64,000 nt of DNA from Allopusillimonas sp048270225 (GCA_048270225.1 JBLWTG010000002.1:310001-374000), one strand, 5' to 3'; shown: positions 8,810 through 17,847, numbered from the stretch's first letter. The notes: generated by a model from the letters alone, not told the origin. Numbers and translations are program-made.

Positions 8810-9489
8810 ACTATCGCGACCCTGCACTCCAGGACAGGCTCGCCGCCTCCTACGTGCTCGGCGAGATGAAAGGCGCCGCCCGCAGACGTTTTGCGCACCT
8901 CATGCGTGACGATGCCGGCCTGCGGCAGGCCGTCGAGCAATGGGAGCAGCGCTTGCTGCCCCTGACCATGGGGCTGGAACCAAAAACCCCGCCTGCCCGG
9001 GTATGGCAAGGCATTGCAACCGCCGTGCGGGCCGAACGCACCCGCAGCGCACCGACAGGCAACTGGTGGTCGGGTCTGAGATTCTGGCATTCCCTTGCCG
9101 GCGGCCTGGCAATGGCGGTCCTTGCGCTGGCGGTATCGCTTTTCCATTTCCTCCCGGGCGACCAGCCGCCCGTCCGCACGCTGGCGGTGCTGGCCAGCAG
9201 CGACGGCTCCGCCATGTACGTCATGAATCGCCTTGCCGCAGATTCGATTTCGGTGCAGCCGCTATCCGGCCTTACGCCGGATGCGGCGCACGCGCTGGAA
9301 CTCTGGGCAATCGCGCCCGGCCAGGCGCCGCGCTCGCTGGGCCTGCTCCGCCCAGACGGCATCACCAGGCTGGACGCCGTGGCCCTGCCAGCATCGGGAG
9401 ACACCGTCGCCATCAGCCTGGAGCCTCCCGGCGGCTCACCGACCGGCGCGCCCACAGGCCCCGTCATTCTGACCGGCAAGCTCAGCTGA
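8806..9489 (+). CDS. RskA-family anti-sigma factor
   Basis: A 227-aa protein with an N-terminal cytoplasmic anti-sigma domain (DRLAASYVLGEMKGAARRRFA, typical of the zinc-free RskA group), one membrane span at ~95-115 and a periplasmic RskA domain (LELWAIAPGQAPRSLGLLRPDG) to the C-terminus. It should hold the adjacent sigma factor inactive until regulated proteolysis cuts the membrane segment. The ATG at 8806 overlaps the sigma stop; an upstream GTG at 8797 is less likely. Complete length, no defects seen. Confidence 0.88.
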   Translation: MNYRDPALQDRLAASYVLGEMKGAARRRFAHLMRDDAGLRQAVEQWEQRLLPLTMGLEPKTPPARVWQGIATAVRAERTRSAPTGNWWSGLRFWHSLAGGLAMAVLALAVSLFHFLPGDQPPVRTLAVLASSDGSAMYVMNRLAADSISVQPLSGLTPDAAHALELWAIAPGQAPRSLGLLRPDGITRLDAVALPASGDTVAISLEPPGGSPTGAPTGPVILTGKLS

Positions 9490-9610
9490 ATGTCGCCGCA
9501 TATCGGCAGGAGCTAGGGTTTTCCCCGATAAAATACTTCTGTCCTGCCGCATCCATCCCGCCCGTCGCCGCGTATCTCCTTGTGATGACCAACAAAACAA
9601 GGAGCTCATC

Positions 9611-10159
9611 ATGAAATCAATCACTCGCACCGTATTGCTTTGCTCTGCACTCGCATTCACTAGCGCCCACGCCGACGTCATGGTCGGCGGCCAGGCCATG
9701 ATGCCATCCAAGAACATCGTTCAGAACGCCGTGAACTCGGCCGACCACACCACACTGGTTGCCGCCGTCAAGGCTGCCGGACTCGTGGATACCCTGCAGG
9801 GCAAAGGTCCCTTCACCGTATTCGCTCCCACCAATGCGGCATTCGGCAAACTTCCAGCGGGCACCGTCGATACCCTGGTCAAGCCCGAAAACAAAAAAAT
9901 GCTGACCAATATCCTCACCTACCACGTGGTGCCCGGCAAACTGGATTTCGATGCCCTGGCAAAGAAGATACGCAATAGCAAACAGGGCGCCGCCGAGCTC
10001 AAGACCGTGAGCGGCGGACACCTTTGGGTCATGATGAATGGCAAGCACAATCTTGTGCTGAAGGACGAAAAAGGCGACATGTCCACCATCAGCACCTACG
10101 ATGTCTATCAATCGAACGGCGTCATTCATGTGATTGACACCGTGCTGATGCCTAAATAA
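9611..10159 (+). CDS. Secreted fasciclin (FAS1) domain protein
   Basis: A 182-aa protein with a Sec signal peptide (cleavage about THAHA-DV, residue ~20) and one FAS1 domain. FAS1 H1 and H2 boxes are visible: FTVFAPTNAAFGKLPAG and ILTYHVVPGKL, with the closing NGVIHVIDTVLMP. FAS1 domains mediate adhesion or ligand binding outside the cytoplasm. An AAGGAG ribosome site precedes the ATG. It lies 121 nt after the anti-sigma gene and is the likely target gene of the adjacent ECF system, as MPT70/MPT83 are for SigK. Confidence 0.9.
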   Translation: MKSITRTVLLCSALAFTSAHADVMVGGQAMMPSKNIVQNAVNSADHTTLVAAVKAAGLVDTLQGKGPFTVFAPTNAAFGKLPAGTVDTLVKPENKKMLTNILTYHVVPGKLDFDALAKKIRNSKQGAAELKTVSGGHLWVMMNGKHNLVLKDEKGDMSTISTYDVYQSNGVIHVIDTVLMPK

Positions 10160-10328
10160 GGCCTGCCTTACCGCTGCCAACCCCTGGACGCGAGCGGCCG
10201 GGCGCAAGGAGTCCATCCCTATCCCTGCGCCCGGCTGTCCGCGCCAGAGGCCTGGCTGCAATACCCTTAGCGCCATCTCCCCTGCGGCTGCAGGTATGAT
10301 GTCTTCTCGCCACGACACATGCCTTCCC

Positions 10329-10763
10329 ATGCACATCCGCCCCTATCAAACCAGCGACGAAGCCGCCATCATTGGCCTGTGGCAGGCCTGCGGCCTGGTC
10401 CGCCCCTGGAACGATCCTCATCGCGACATCGCGCGCAAGCTGACCACACAGCCCGAGCTTTTTCTTGTCGGCACAGAACACGGGCAAGTGATGGCCAGCG
10501 CCATGGTGGGTTTCGATGGCCATCGAGGTTGGGTCTATTATCTGGCCGTCGATCCCGGCTTTCGCAGCCTGTCTCACGGCAAGACGCTGATGCGCGAGGC
10601 CGAACGCCTGCTGACCGCGCGCGGCTGTCCCAAGATCAATCTGCTCGTACGCACAGGCAACACCGAAGTGCTCGAGTTCTACCGGCGGCTGGGCTACGTG
10701 CAGGACGAAGCAGTCAGCCTGGGCCGCAGGCTGATCCCGGACTTGCCCGAGGGGCAGGGCTGA
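10329..10763 (+). CDS. ypeA: GNAT-family N-acetyltransferase, YpeA-like
   Basis: About 144 aa, closely following E. coli YpeA in layout: LVRPWNDPHRDIARKL, the block GHRGWVYYLAVDPGFRSLSHG (acetyl-CoA-binding beta4/alpha3), RGCPKINLLVRTGN and YRRLGYVQDEAVSLGRRLI. The ATG at 10329 matches the family N-terminus; an in-frame ATG at 10296 would add 11 residues. The acceptor substrate of YpeA proteins is not established. It is monocistronic and convergent with the following gene. Confidence 0.85.
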   Translation: MHIRPYQTSDEAAIIGLWQACGLVRPWNDPHRDIARKLTTQPELFLVGTEHGQVMASAMVGFDGHRGWVYYLAVDPGFRSLSHGKTLMREAERLLTARGCPKINLLVRTGNTEVLEFYRRLGYVQDEAVSLGRRLIPDLPEGQG

Positions 10764-10809
10764 CGCAGCATGACGCAAGCGTAGCTGGGCGGCTGGTCAT
10801 ATCCTCCAG

Positions 10810-11832
10810 TCAGCCCGCAGTTGCGGCCTTGTCAAAGACAGCGCGGTAGCCAAACAGGCCGACAGCGCCGCCCGTGTGGACGAACACCACGTTCTCGCCT
10901 TTCTTGAAGTGCCCCTTGCGAACCAGGTCGATCAGCCCGGCCATGCCTTTGCCCGAATACACCGGATCAAGCAATATCGACTCAAGCTCCGCCGTCAGGC
11001 GCACCGCTTCTATCATCGAATCTGTCGGCATGCCGTAGCCCGCTCCAACATAATCGGCATTGGCCACTACGTCCTCGCGCTGCACCGACGATGCAGGCAA
11101 CTTCATGTAATCCATGGAAGCCTGCACCAGCTGCCATACGTTATCTTCCTGCCTGGGCTTGGGCGCACGCACGCTCACGCCATAGACAGGTATACCGCTG
11201 TTGCTGGCGCGCAGGCCTATGACCAGGCCTGCCTGCGTGCCGGCGCTGCCCGTGGCGTGAACCACATGATCAATACGCACATTGCTGTCGAACGACTGAG
11301 TCAGCAACTCCTGCGCACAGGCCACATACCCCAGCACGCCCACGGGTGTAGACCCGCCGCCGGGAATCACATAAGGCTTGCTGCCCGTCTTGCGCAGCTC
11401 CGCCGCCAGCGTTTCCATGGCCTCCTGCATATTGGTGCCGGCCGGCAGGCGCTCGACAATCTCCCCGCCCATCAGCCTGTCGAGCATGACATTGCCCGAA
11501 TGTTCGTAATCGTCGCTGGCGCCAGCGACCCGCTGCTCAAGCAGTATTTTGCACTTCATGCCCACGCGGGCTGCAGCGGCGACCGTCTGGCGCGCATGAT
11601 TGGACTGCACCGCGCCCTGCGTGATCAGCGTATCCGCACCCTGGTCGATCGCTTGCGCAACCAGAAACTCAAGCTTGCGGGTTTTGTTGCCGCCAGTAGC
11701 CAGGCCAGTACAGTCATCGCGCTTGATGTAGATATCGGGACCATCAAGATAACGGCTAAGGTTAGGCAGGTATTCAAGCGGGGTGGGAAAGTGCCCCAAG
11801 CGTATGCGGGGATACTCGGCAAGATGCAACAT
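10810..11832 (-). CDS. D-cysteine desulfhydrase / L-cysteate sulfo-lyase family PLP enzyme
   Basis: A 340-aa fold-type II PLP protein. The PLP lysine lies in TGGNKTRKLEFL, with QGAVQSNHARQT and the PLP phosphate cup ATGSAGTQAGL. The family includes D-cysteine desulfhydrase (DcyD), ACC deaminase and L-cysteate sulfo-lyase (CuyA). IKRDDCTGLATGGNKTRK looks closer, from memory, to CuyA-type proteins than to E. coli DcyD, but I cannot decide without an alignment. The start at 11832 is chosen for its GGAG ribosome site; an ATG 27 nt upstream has a weaker site. It is divergent from a LysR gene that probably controls it. Confidence 0.8.
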   Translation of the reverse strand: MLHLAEYPRIRLGHFPTPLEYLPNLSRYLDGPDIYIKRDDCTGLATGGNKTRKLEFLVAQAIDQGADTLITQGAVQSNHARQTVAAAARVGMKCKILLEQRVAGASDDYEHSGNVMLDRLMGGEIVERLPAGTNMQEAMETLAAELRKTGSKPYVIPGGGSTPVGVLGYVACAQELLTQSFDSNVRIDHVVHATGSAGTQAGLVIGLRASNSGIPVYGVSVRAPKPRQEDNVWQLVQASMDYMKLPASSVQREDVVANADYVGAGYGMPTDSMIEAVRLTAELESILLDPVYSGKGMAGLIDLVRKGHFKKGENVVFVHTGGAVGLFGYRAVFDKAATAG

Positions 11833-11941
11833 CTGCAGCTCCAGGGTGTTAGATTGCATTCATCTTATCGACAGACCTTGAAGTTGCCCAATGCTATGTT
11901 TTTGGTGCATCATGCTCTTTTTGCATAACTGCGGCATCCCG

Positions 11942-12880
11942 ATGAAACAGCTCTGGATCGAAGACTTTCTCACGCTGGTCGACGCAGGTTCTTTTTCCCG
12001 CGCGGCGGCGCTTCGCCACGTCACGCAACCCGCCTTTTCCCGCCGCATACAGCTTCTCGAGGCGTGGCTGGGCATGGAACTGGTCGACCGGCGCACGCAG
12101 CCCATGCGCCTGACGGCAATCGCCCAGCGGCATGTTCCCGCGTTTCGCGCACTGCTGCGCGACCTGAACCAGCTGCGCAGCCGCATGCAGTCCGAGCATA
12201 ACGGCTCGGCGCGCATCGTACTGACCACGCAGCACTCCCTGACCATGACACGGCTGCCCGCCCTGCTCACGCTGCTCAACCAGCAGCACAGCCCGCATAT
12301 CGATTTCAACGTCCGCTCCGAAAACCGCGACGAATGCGTGGCATTGTTCATGCGCGGCGAAGCCGATCTGCTGTTGTGCATGGAAGCCCCCAACGACTCC
12401 CTGTACAAACTGGTGCCAAAGCATTCTCGCCTGCCGCTGGGCCAGGAAAAGCTGATTCCCCTGAGCATTCCCGGCGCCTACGGCACAGCGCTGCATACCC
12501 CCCGGGAAGACCAGACACTGAAGCTGCTGTCCTTTCCGCCCGACAGCTTTCTGGGGCGCGTCATGTACGAAAAAACATTCAGCTCGCTCATGCAGCACCA
12601 CAACGTCGAGATCGTCCACGAATCGGTTTTCCTGGCTGGCGTAAAGGAAATGCTGCTGGCGGGGCTGGGCATGGCGTGGCTGCCCGAGAGCCTGGTCGAA
12701 CGCGAGCTGAAATCCGGCGCCCTGGTCACCCTGGACCCGCTGGGCGATGTGTTCAAAACCGTCTCGCTGCAGCTTTGCCTGTACCGCAATGTCCATTCAA
12801 GCTATCCCGAAGCCATGGACAAGATATGGGCCATCCTGAGCGGGCCTGCAACGCCTCCGCCGGGCGCACCGGACGACTAA
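11942..12880 (+). CDS. LysR-family transcriptional regulator
   Basis: A 312-aa regulator with an N-terminal HTH at ~5-62 (IEDFLTLVDAGSFSRAAALR...HVTQPAFSRRIQLLEAWLG) and a C-terminal effector-binding domain. The ATG at 11942 gives the standard LysR length; an upstream ATG at 11891 would add 17 residues. It is transcribed away from the PLP enzyme gene with 109 nt between starts, the standard arrangement for a LysR regulator and its target. It is convergent with the sensor kinase gene. A cysteine- or sulfonate-like effector is inferred from the partner only. Confidence 0.88.
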   Translation: MKQLWIEDFLTLVDAGSFSRAAALRHVTQPAFSRRIQLLEAWLGMELVDRRTQPMRLTAIAQRHVPAFRALLRDLNQLRSRMQSEHNGSARIVLTTQHSLTMTRLPALLTLLNQQHSPHIDFNVRSENRDECVALFMRGEADLLLCMEAPNDSLYKLVPKHSRLPLGQEKLIPLSIPGAYGTALHTPREDQTLKLLSFPPDSFLGRVMYEKTFSSLMQHHNVEIVHESVFLAGVKEMLLAGLGMAWLPESLVERELKSGALVTLDPLGDVFKTVSLQLCLYRNVHSSYPEAMDKIWAILSGPATPPPGAPDD

Positions 12881-12884
12881 CCCC

Positions 12885-12909
12885 CCGGCCGCGAAGGCTA
12901 TGCGGCCGG
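12885..12909. terminator. Hairpin between convergent LysR and sensor kinase genes
   Basis: CCGGCCGC pairs with GCGGCCGG around a 9-nt loop, overlapping the last codons of the kinase gene. It is placed to end transcription from both sides, but no clear T-tract is present. Confidence 0.4.
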
Positions 12910-14307
12910 CTGTGCCGGAAAATGCAAACTGAAGCGTATGCGGCCATTGTCCAGCATGCGCGCGGTTGCATCGCCGCCATGCATCGCCATGATGGCCTTG
13001 ACCAGCGCCAGCCCCAGTCCGTTCGATTCCGTATATTCGCTGCGTGATTTATCGCCGCGATAAAAGCGGCTGAACATGCGGTCAAGTTCATCCTGCGACA
13101 AGGCCGGCCCCTCATTCTCCACATACACCGTAGCGCCGCGCTGATCCGAACTGGCGTAAAGCCCTATACAGCTACCCTCATTGCCGTAACGTATGGCGTT
13201 GATGACCAGATTGTTTACTGCCCGCCGCCACATGACGGCATTTACCAGCGCGGTGCCGTGCGCCTCAACCCGGAAACACATTCCCCGCTCCTGGGCCAGA
13301 CCCTCGAAATAATCGGAAATCCTGGCCAGCTCATCTGCGAAAGCCAGCGGCTCGCGCTCGACTGCAACGACAGCATGGTCTGAGCGGGACAGGAAAAGAA
13401 TGTTCTCTATGATGTGCGCCATGCGCGCAAGCTCTTCCTGGTTGGATTCGAGCAGCTGCTCATACTCCTGCGTACTCCTTGCCTGACCCAAGGCCACCTG
13501 CGTCTGCCCCATCAGTATATTGACCGGCGTGCGTATCTCATGCGCGAGATCCGCAGAAAACTGCGACAGATGTTCATAACCCGCCTGCAGCCTGTCGAGC
13601 ATCGCATTGAAAGCAATCGCCAGGCGGCGCAACTCGGTGGGCGCATCGTCATCCGGCAGGCGGACCGCCAGGTTGGCCGGCGTAATCTTCGCTGCACGAT
13701 CGCTCATGATGGTCAATGGCCTCAGGCCCCGCCTGAGCAGCACAAAGCCCATCAGCGTTGTCAGCAGAACCGCCATAACGATAGCGCCGATGACACGCAT
13801 CAAATACGCAGACAGCATCTGCGACTCCTGCGTCATCACATAGGCCGCCGTGATCTCCACAGTACCGCCGCGCTCTCCGATATCGGCCAGCGCAGACACC
13901 CACTGGACCCGGATTCCATCCGCCCGCTCCCCCTCATGCAAAGCGTCTATGGTCACGGGTGCGTCGACCGGCACAGGCGTCATGGAAGGCGGCGTCATGC
14001 GGTCCGGGTTCACATTGATGAACGGCGGCTCGCCCATGCGCCGGAATATGCGCACATCCTGCTCGTTGCCCAGCATGCTTTCGAATATCGCCGGACGTTC
14101 TTCCATTTGGCGGACGTTGTATAAATCGTGCAGCAGATTGCGGAATCGATCCACCCGTCCGATCAGCGTATAGTCTGCGCGGATTTCCAGCGCATGCTTT
14201 GCCGAGGTGTACAGATACAGCCCCAGTCCCGAGACCACCAGACAGGAGATCAGGGCAAATGACAGCGTAGCCTGTACTGTCAGCGAACGCAGCTTTCCTT
14301 GCCTCAC
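12898..14307 (-). CDS. Heavy-metal-type sensor histidine kinase (CusS/HprS-like)
   Basis: 469 aa from a GTG at 14307 that overlaps the stop of the response regulator (GTGA). Two membrane spans (~12-32 and ~170-190) flank a periplasmic sensor of about 135 residues. Then come a HAMP segment, the phosphoacceptor H256 in FSADLAHEIRTPVN, the N box (NLVINAIRYGNEG) and the G box (GLGLALVKAIM). The layout is that of CusS/CopS/HprS (YedV) kinases. No methionine- or histidine-rich metal site stands out in the sensor domain, so copper versus oxidant sensing is open. It should phosphorylate the regulator encoded just upstream. Confidence 0.85.
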   Translation of the reverse strand: MRQGKLRSLTVQATLSFALISCLVVSGLGLYLYTSAKHALEIRADYTLIGRVDRFRNLLHDLYNVRQMEERPAIFESMLGNEQDVRIFRRMGEPPFINVNPDRMTPPSMTPVPVDAPVTIDALHEGERADGIRVQWVSALADIGERGGTVEITAAYVMTQESQMLSAYLMRVIGAIVMAVLLTTLMGFVLLRRGLRPLTIMSDRAAKITPANLAVRLPDDDAPTELRRLAIAFNAMLDRLQAGYEHLSQFSADLAHEIRTPVNILMGQTQVALGQARSTQEYEQLLESNQEELARMAHIIENILFLSRSDHAVVAVEREPLAFADELARISDYFEGLAQERGMCFRVEAHGTALVNAVMWRRAVNNLVINAIRYGNEGSCIGLYASSDQRGATVYVENEGPALSQDELDRMFSRFYRGDKSRSEYTESNGLGLALVKAIMAMHGGDATARMLDNGRIRFSLHFPAQPAA

Positions 14308-14975
14308 GGCTGCTCCGAAAACATATAACCGATGCTGCGCACCGTATGGATGAGCTTCTGCTCGAACGGCGCATCGATCTTCGCGCGCAGTCGCTTGATG
14401 GCCACGTCCACAACATTGGTGTCGCTGTCGAAGTTCATATCCCATACCTGCGATGCGATGACCGCCCGCGACAAGGCTTCGCCCTGGCGCTTGACCAGCA
14501 AATGCAGCAACATGAATTCCTTGTTGGTCAGAATAATATTGACGCCCTGGCGCGTAACCTTGTGACGCAGCGGATCAAGCTGCAGGTCCGCCAGCTGAAA
14601 AACCTCGGTGTCGCGCACCACACCGCGCCGCAGCAGAGTGCGGATGCGCAACACCAGCTCAGTGAATGAAAACGGCTTGACCAGGTAATCGTCCGCCCCC
14701 AGCTGCAGGCCTCGTATGCGGTCGTCGACATGATCGCGCGCAGTCAGGAATATCACCGGCACGTCACACTCGCGGCGCAGGTCTCCCATCACTTGCCAGC
14801 CGTCCTTGCCGGGAAGCATGACATCCAGGATCAGCAGATCGTAAGCGTGCTCGCGTGCCATGTGCAGGCCATCGACGCCATTGCGGGCAACATCTACCGT
14901 ATAGCCCGACTCCAGCAGGCCTTTCTTGAGATAGTCGCCGGTTTTGAGATCATCTTCGATGACAAGAATACTCAT
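14304..14975 (-). CDS. OmpR-family response regulator, CusR/HprR-like
   Basis: 223 aa: receiver domain 1-115 with acidic pocket (IEDD), phosphoacceptor D51 in LLILDVMLPGKDGW and K in DDYLVKPFSF; winged helix ~125-220 ending VRSIGYMF. This is the CusR/CopR/HprR branch of OmpR regulators. It is the first gene of a two-gene operon with the kinase. A perfect ATGACA-N4-TGTCAT palindrome lies 55 nt upstream of the start, and an almost identical one lies in front of msrP, which suggests autoregulation and control of both loci. Confidence 0.9.
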   Translation of the reverse strand: MSILVIEDDLKTGDYLKKGLLESGYTVDVARNGVDGLHMAREHAYDLLILDVMLPGKDGWQVMGDLRRECDVPVIFLTARDHVDDRIRGLQLGADDYLVKPFSFTELVLRIRTLLRRGVVRDTEVFQLADLQLDPLRHKVTRQGVNIILTNKEFMLLHLLVKRQGEALSRAVIASQVWDMNFDSDTNVVDVAIKRLRAKIDAPFEQKLIHTVRSIGYMFSEQP

Positions 14976-15029
14976 GCGGATTTCCAGAAAAATGGTTGAT
15001 ACATCTTATCAACTTGCCGCCTCTGATTC

Positions 15030-15045
15030 ATGACAAAACTGTCAT
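15030..15045. promoter_or_regulatory. CusR/HprR-like operator between the two-component system and the DUF305 gene
   Basis: ATGACAAAACTGTCAT is a perfect 6-bp inverted repeat with a 4-nt spacer. It matches the known shape of CusR/CopR-type boxes (TGACA-N4-TGTCA). It sits between the divergent response regulator (14975) and DUF305 (15163) genes, so it could serve both. The same motif with the same flanks (TTCATGACAA and TGTCATCA) recurs at 29059. Confidence 0.65.
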
Positions 15046-15162
15046 CAGAATGCCATCCGACCGACAGCGGCAGCCACTTACGATGGCAGCTCTTCACGCT
15101 TTTGTTTTCGCAACGCCCCTTCTGTTCAGACGCACTTATGGTTTTATTCCAGGAGCCAGCTT

Positions 15163-15585
15163 ATGTACCCGACCCAGCTTCGCCATTGCACCCTGCAATT
15201 GGCTACCGCCCTGCTTCTTTGCCTGACAGGCGCGCAAGCCAGCGCGCATGAAGGCCACCACCACGGACAGGCCGCATCGGCGGCCACGGACAACGCACCG
15301 CCTGTTTTTGTCGCCAGCACAGCCAAATCGTTTGACGCATTGATGGGCGACTCAATGGCGGTCATGGATGACGGCATGCTGCGCGCCCCCATGAACGGCC
15401 AGCCTGATCATGACTTTGTCACCATGATGATGCCACACCATCAGGGCGCCGTGGATATGGCCAAGGCGGTACTGCTTTATACGCAAGACCCTGAAATCCG
15501 GAATCTGGCATTGGGCATTCTCACCGAGCAACAGAATGAAATCCGGGTAATGCAGGCGTGGCTGAACCGTCAGCCCGCCAACTAG
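15163..15585 (+). CDS. Secreted DUF305 protein (CopM-like)
   Basis: 140 aa. A Sec signal peptide (to about residue 28, ending AQASA) is followed by a histidine patch HEGHHHG and the DUF305 core, which contains DHDFVTMMMPHHQGAVDMAK. The His/Met-rich core is typical of ferritin-like DUF305 proteins associated with copper or silver tolerance in the periplasm. An AGGAG ribosome site precedes the ATG. It follows a CusR-like operator and is followed 36 nt later by a YVTN propeller gene, probably one transcript. Metal binding is inferred from composition. Confidence 0.82.
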   Translation: MYPTQLRHCTLQLATALLLCLTGAQASAHEGHHHGQAASAATDNAPPVFVASTAKSFDALMGDSMAVMDDGMLRAPMNGQPDHDFVTMMMPHHQGAVDMAKAVLLYTQDPEIRNLALGILTEQQNEIRVMQAWLNRQPAN

Positions 15586-15621
15586 TCCTCTTGTTCAACA
15601 TCATCCATACAGGAAGCCAAC

Positions 15622-17013
15622 ATGAGAAAGCGCTCCGCACTCTATGCTATCGCAGCTACAGCTCTATACGTAAACACCGCCTGGGCCTTGCCCTCGTCGC
15701 ATGATCGTGTCTACACCGCCGACCAGAACAGCAACACCGTATCGGTCATCAACCCCGCCACCAACACCCTGGTCGGCCAGATCCGCCTGGGCAATCAGCG
15801 ACCCGATCTGCTGTCTCCGCTGTACAAGGGCCAGATCAACGTGCACGGCATGGGATTCTCGCCCGATCACAAAACCCTGCTTGTGGTGTCGAATGGTTCC
15901 AACTCAGTTACCTTCATCGACACCGCCACCAACAAGGTGAAAGGCATCACCTACATCGGGCGTTCTCCCCACGAAGGATTCTTTACCGCAGACGGCAAGG
16001 AAGTATGGGTCGTGGTGCGCGGCGAAGACTATATATCGGTCATCGATCCGAACACCTATAAGGAAACGCGCCGCATCCAGACCAATCTGGGTCCCGGCAT
16101 GGTGATGTTCCACCCCAACGGCAAGCTCGCCTTCGTGGTTTCCAGCTTTACGCCCAAGGTCGACGTCATCGATGTCAAGACGCACAAGATCATCAAGAAA
16201 ATCGATGTAGTCAGCCCGTTCTCGCCCTTTCTGCAGCTCACGCCCGACAATAGCGAGATATGGATGACCCACAAGGACGTGGGCAAGATCACCCGCATCA
16301 GCACCACAACACTGAAAGTGGTGGGTGTCATGGATGTCGGCTTTATTACCAACCACATTTCATTTGCCAAAGTTGACGGCAAGACCTTCGCCTACGTCAC
16401 GGTGGGCGGCGAGAATGTAGTAAAGGTGTACACCACCGGCAAGACCGCAAAGCTGGTCACTACGATTCCCACCGGCGCGCTGCCGCACGGCATCTGGACC
16501 TCCGACGATGGCACTCGTGTCTATGCAGGGCTTGAGAATGACGACGCGGTCGATGTCATCGACACCGCCAGCAACAAAGTGATCGCCCGCGTACCTGTCG
16601 GCCAGGCGCCCCAGGCCCTGGCCTTTCTGTCGAATGTCGTTCCGGAAGGCAAAGGCGACAGCAACCTGATTCCCCGCGTCAACGTCGACCCCGCCAATAT
16701 CGCGCTCAAGCCGACCAAGGGAGATGCCCGCGGCTTTGTTGTTCTGCGCAATCTGGGCGTGGTGGATGCACTTGAGGTCAACCTCTTCAAACTCAAACCC
16801 GAAACAGTCTATAGCGTCTTTCTGAACGGCACCAACACGGCTGCAGCCAGTTTTCAGACCGACAAAAACGGCAAGGCCGCAGGCACGATGATCAGCCCAC
16901 TCAGAACGTCCGCCAAACCTGGAGACGAAACGAAGGCTGCCGAAAACAGTATTATCGTCATGGAAGGCAACATGCCCGTTGATGCAGGTAAAGCGGTACT
17001 CGTCAATCTGTAA
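15622..17013 (+). CDS. Secreted YVTN-type beta-propeller protein
   Basis: 463 aa with a signal peptide (ending about TAWA-LP) and repeated 40-45-residue blades with the pattern xVYTADQNSNTVSVINPATN, NSVTFIDTATNKVKG, YISVIDPNTYKETRR and AVDVIDTASNKVIARVPVG. The C-terminal ~110 residues after the propeller form a separate beta-rich segment. YVTN propellers of this kind are periplasmic or surface proteins of unknown chemistry. Cotranscription with the DUF305 gene suggests a role in periplasmic metal or redox stress. No cytochrome CxxCH motif is present. Confidence 0.8.
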   Translation: MRKRSALYAIAATALYVNTAWALPSSHDRVYTADQNSNTVSVINPATNTLVGQIRLGNQRPDLLSPLYKGQINVHGMGFSPDHKTLLVVSNGSNSVTFIDTATNKVKGITYIGRSPHEGFFTADGKEVWVVVRGEDYISVIDPNTYKETRRIQTNLGPGMVMFHPNGKLAFVVSSFTPKVDVIDVKTHKIIKKIDVVSPFSPFLQLTPDNSEIWMTHKDVGKITRISTTTLKVVGVMDVGFITNHISFAKVDGKTFAYVTVGGENVVKVYTTGKTAKLVTTIPTGALPHGIWTSDDGTRVYAGLENDDAVDVIDTASNKVIARVPVGQAPQALAFLSNVVPEGKGDSNLIPRVNVDPANIALKPTKGDARGFVVLRNLGVVDALEVNLFKLKPETVYSVFLNGTNTAAASFQTDKNGKAAGTMISPLRTSAKPGDETKAAENSIIVMEGNMPVDAGKAVLVNL

Positions 17014-17082
17014 TGCCAAGCATGCTGCAGCGCGTGTGGGAAACGTTCCTGCGCATCACCACGGTAAACGAAAGGAAACACC

Positions 17083-17847
17083 ATGACATGGTCAGCCAGC
17101 CAGTACTCCAGCTTTGAACGGGAGCGCACCCGCCCGGTGCGCGATCTGGTCGCAGCGATCACCACACAGGCTGTGCAGACCGCAGTAGACCTGGGCTGCG
17201 GCCCAGGGAACTCCACAGAGGTGCTGGCCCAGCGCTATTCCGGCGCAGCCGTAACAGGTATGGACAGCTCCCAGGACATGGTGGAGGCGGCGCGCAAGCG
17301 CCTGCCCGACATCGATTTCCAGCTCGCCGACATCGGCGCCTGGAACCCTGAAAAACAGTTCGATGTGATTCTGGCCAACGCATCGCTGCAATGGCTGCCC
17401 GGCCATGCCACCCTGTACCCGCACCTGATCAGCAAACTGACCCCAGGGGGTAGCCTGGCAGTCCAGACCCCCGACAACCTGGCAGAGCCCGCGCACACAC
17501 TGGCGCGTGACACCGCCGCCAATGGCCCCTGGGCCGGTAAAATCGGCGCCTTCCAGCTCCCCGCCCGACACAGCGCCACGTTTTACTATGAGCTGCTGCA
17601 ACCCCACTGCAGCGCCCTCGATATCTGGCGCACCACCTACTTTCACCCCCTGGCCGGCGGGCCATCGGCCGTGGTCGAATGGTTCAAGGGCTCAGCCCTG
17701 CGCCCCTATCTCGAGCGACTGGACGACGCAGAAAAACCAGCATTTCTCGACGCCTATCTGGCAGCCATCACCCAGGCCTACCCAACCCTCCCCGACGGCA
17801 CAGTGCTGCTGCCCTTTCCCCGGCTCTTCGTTGTGGCCCGTCGCTGA
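17083..17847 (+). CDS. tam: Trans-aconitate 2-methyltransferase (Tam)
   Basis: A 254-aa SAM-dependent methyltransferase. Motif I is VDLGCGPGNSTEVLAQ (~residues 38-53), motif II is GMDSSQDMVEAARKRLP, and DVILANASLQWLPGHATLYP is highly characteristic of Tam. The enzyme methylates trans-aconitate, an aconitase inhibitor that forms spontaneously from cis-aconitate. An AAAGGA ribosome site precedes the ATG. It is monocistronic and convergent with the receptor gene. Confidence 0.88.
   Translation: MTWSASQYSSFERERTRPVRDLVAAITTQAVQTAVDLGCGPGNSTEVLAQRYSGAAVTGMDSSQDMVEAARKRLPDIDFQLADIGAWNPEKQFDVILANASLQWLPGHATLYPHLISKLTPGGSLAVQTPDNLAEPAHTLARDTAANGPWAGKIGAFQLPARHSATFYYELLQPHCSALDIWRTTYFHPLAGGPSAVVEWFKGSALRPYLERLDDAEKPAFLDAYLAAITQAYPTLPDGTVLLPFPRLFVVARR

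Noticed and set aside
8200..9610. A shared SigK-type promoter before the sigma and fasciclin genes.
   Set aside because: CTGTC and CGTCG occur in both regions but with different spacing (15 and 19 nt); not convincing by eye.
10876..11928. A 350-codon plus-strand frame opposite the PLP enzyme gene.
   Set aside because: The minus strand carries all catalytic motifs of the PLP family; the plus frame has none.
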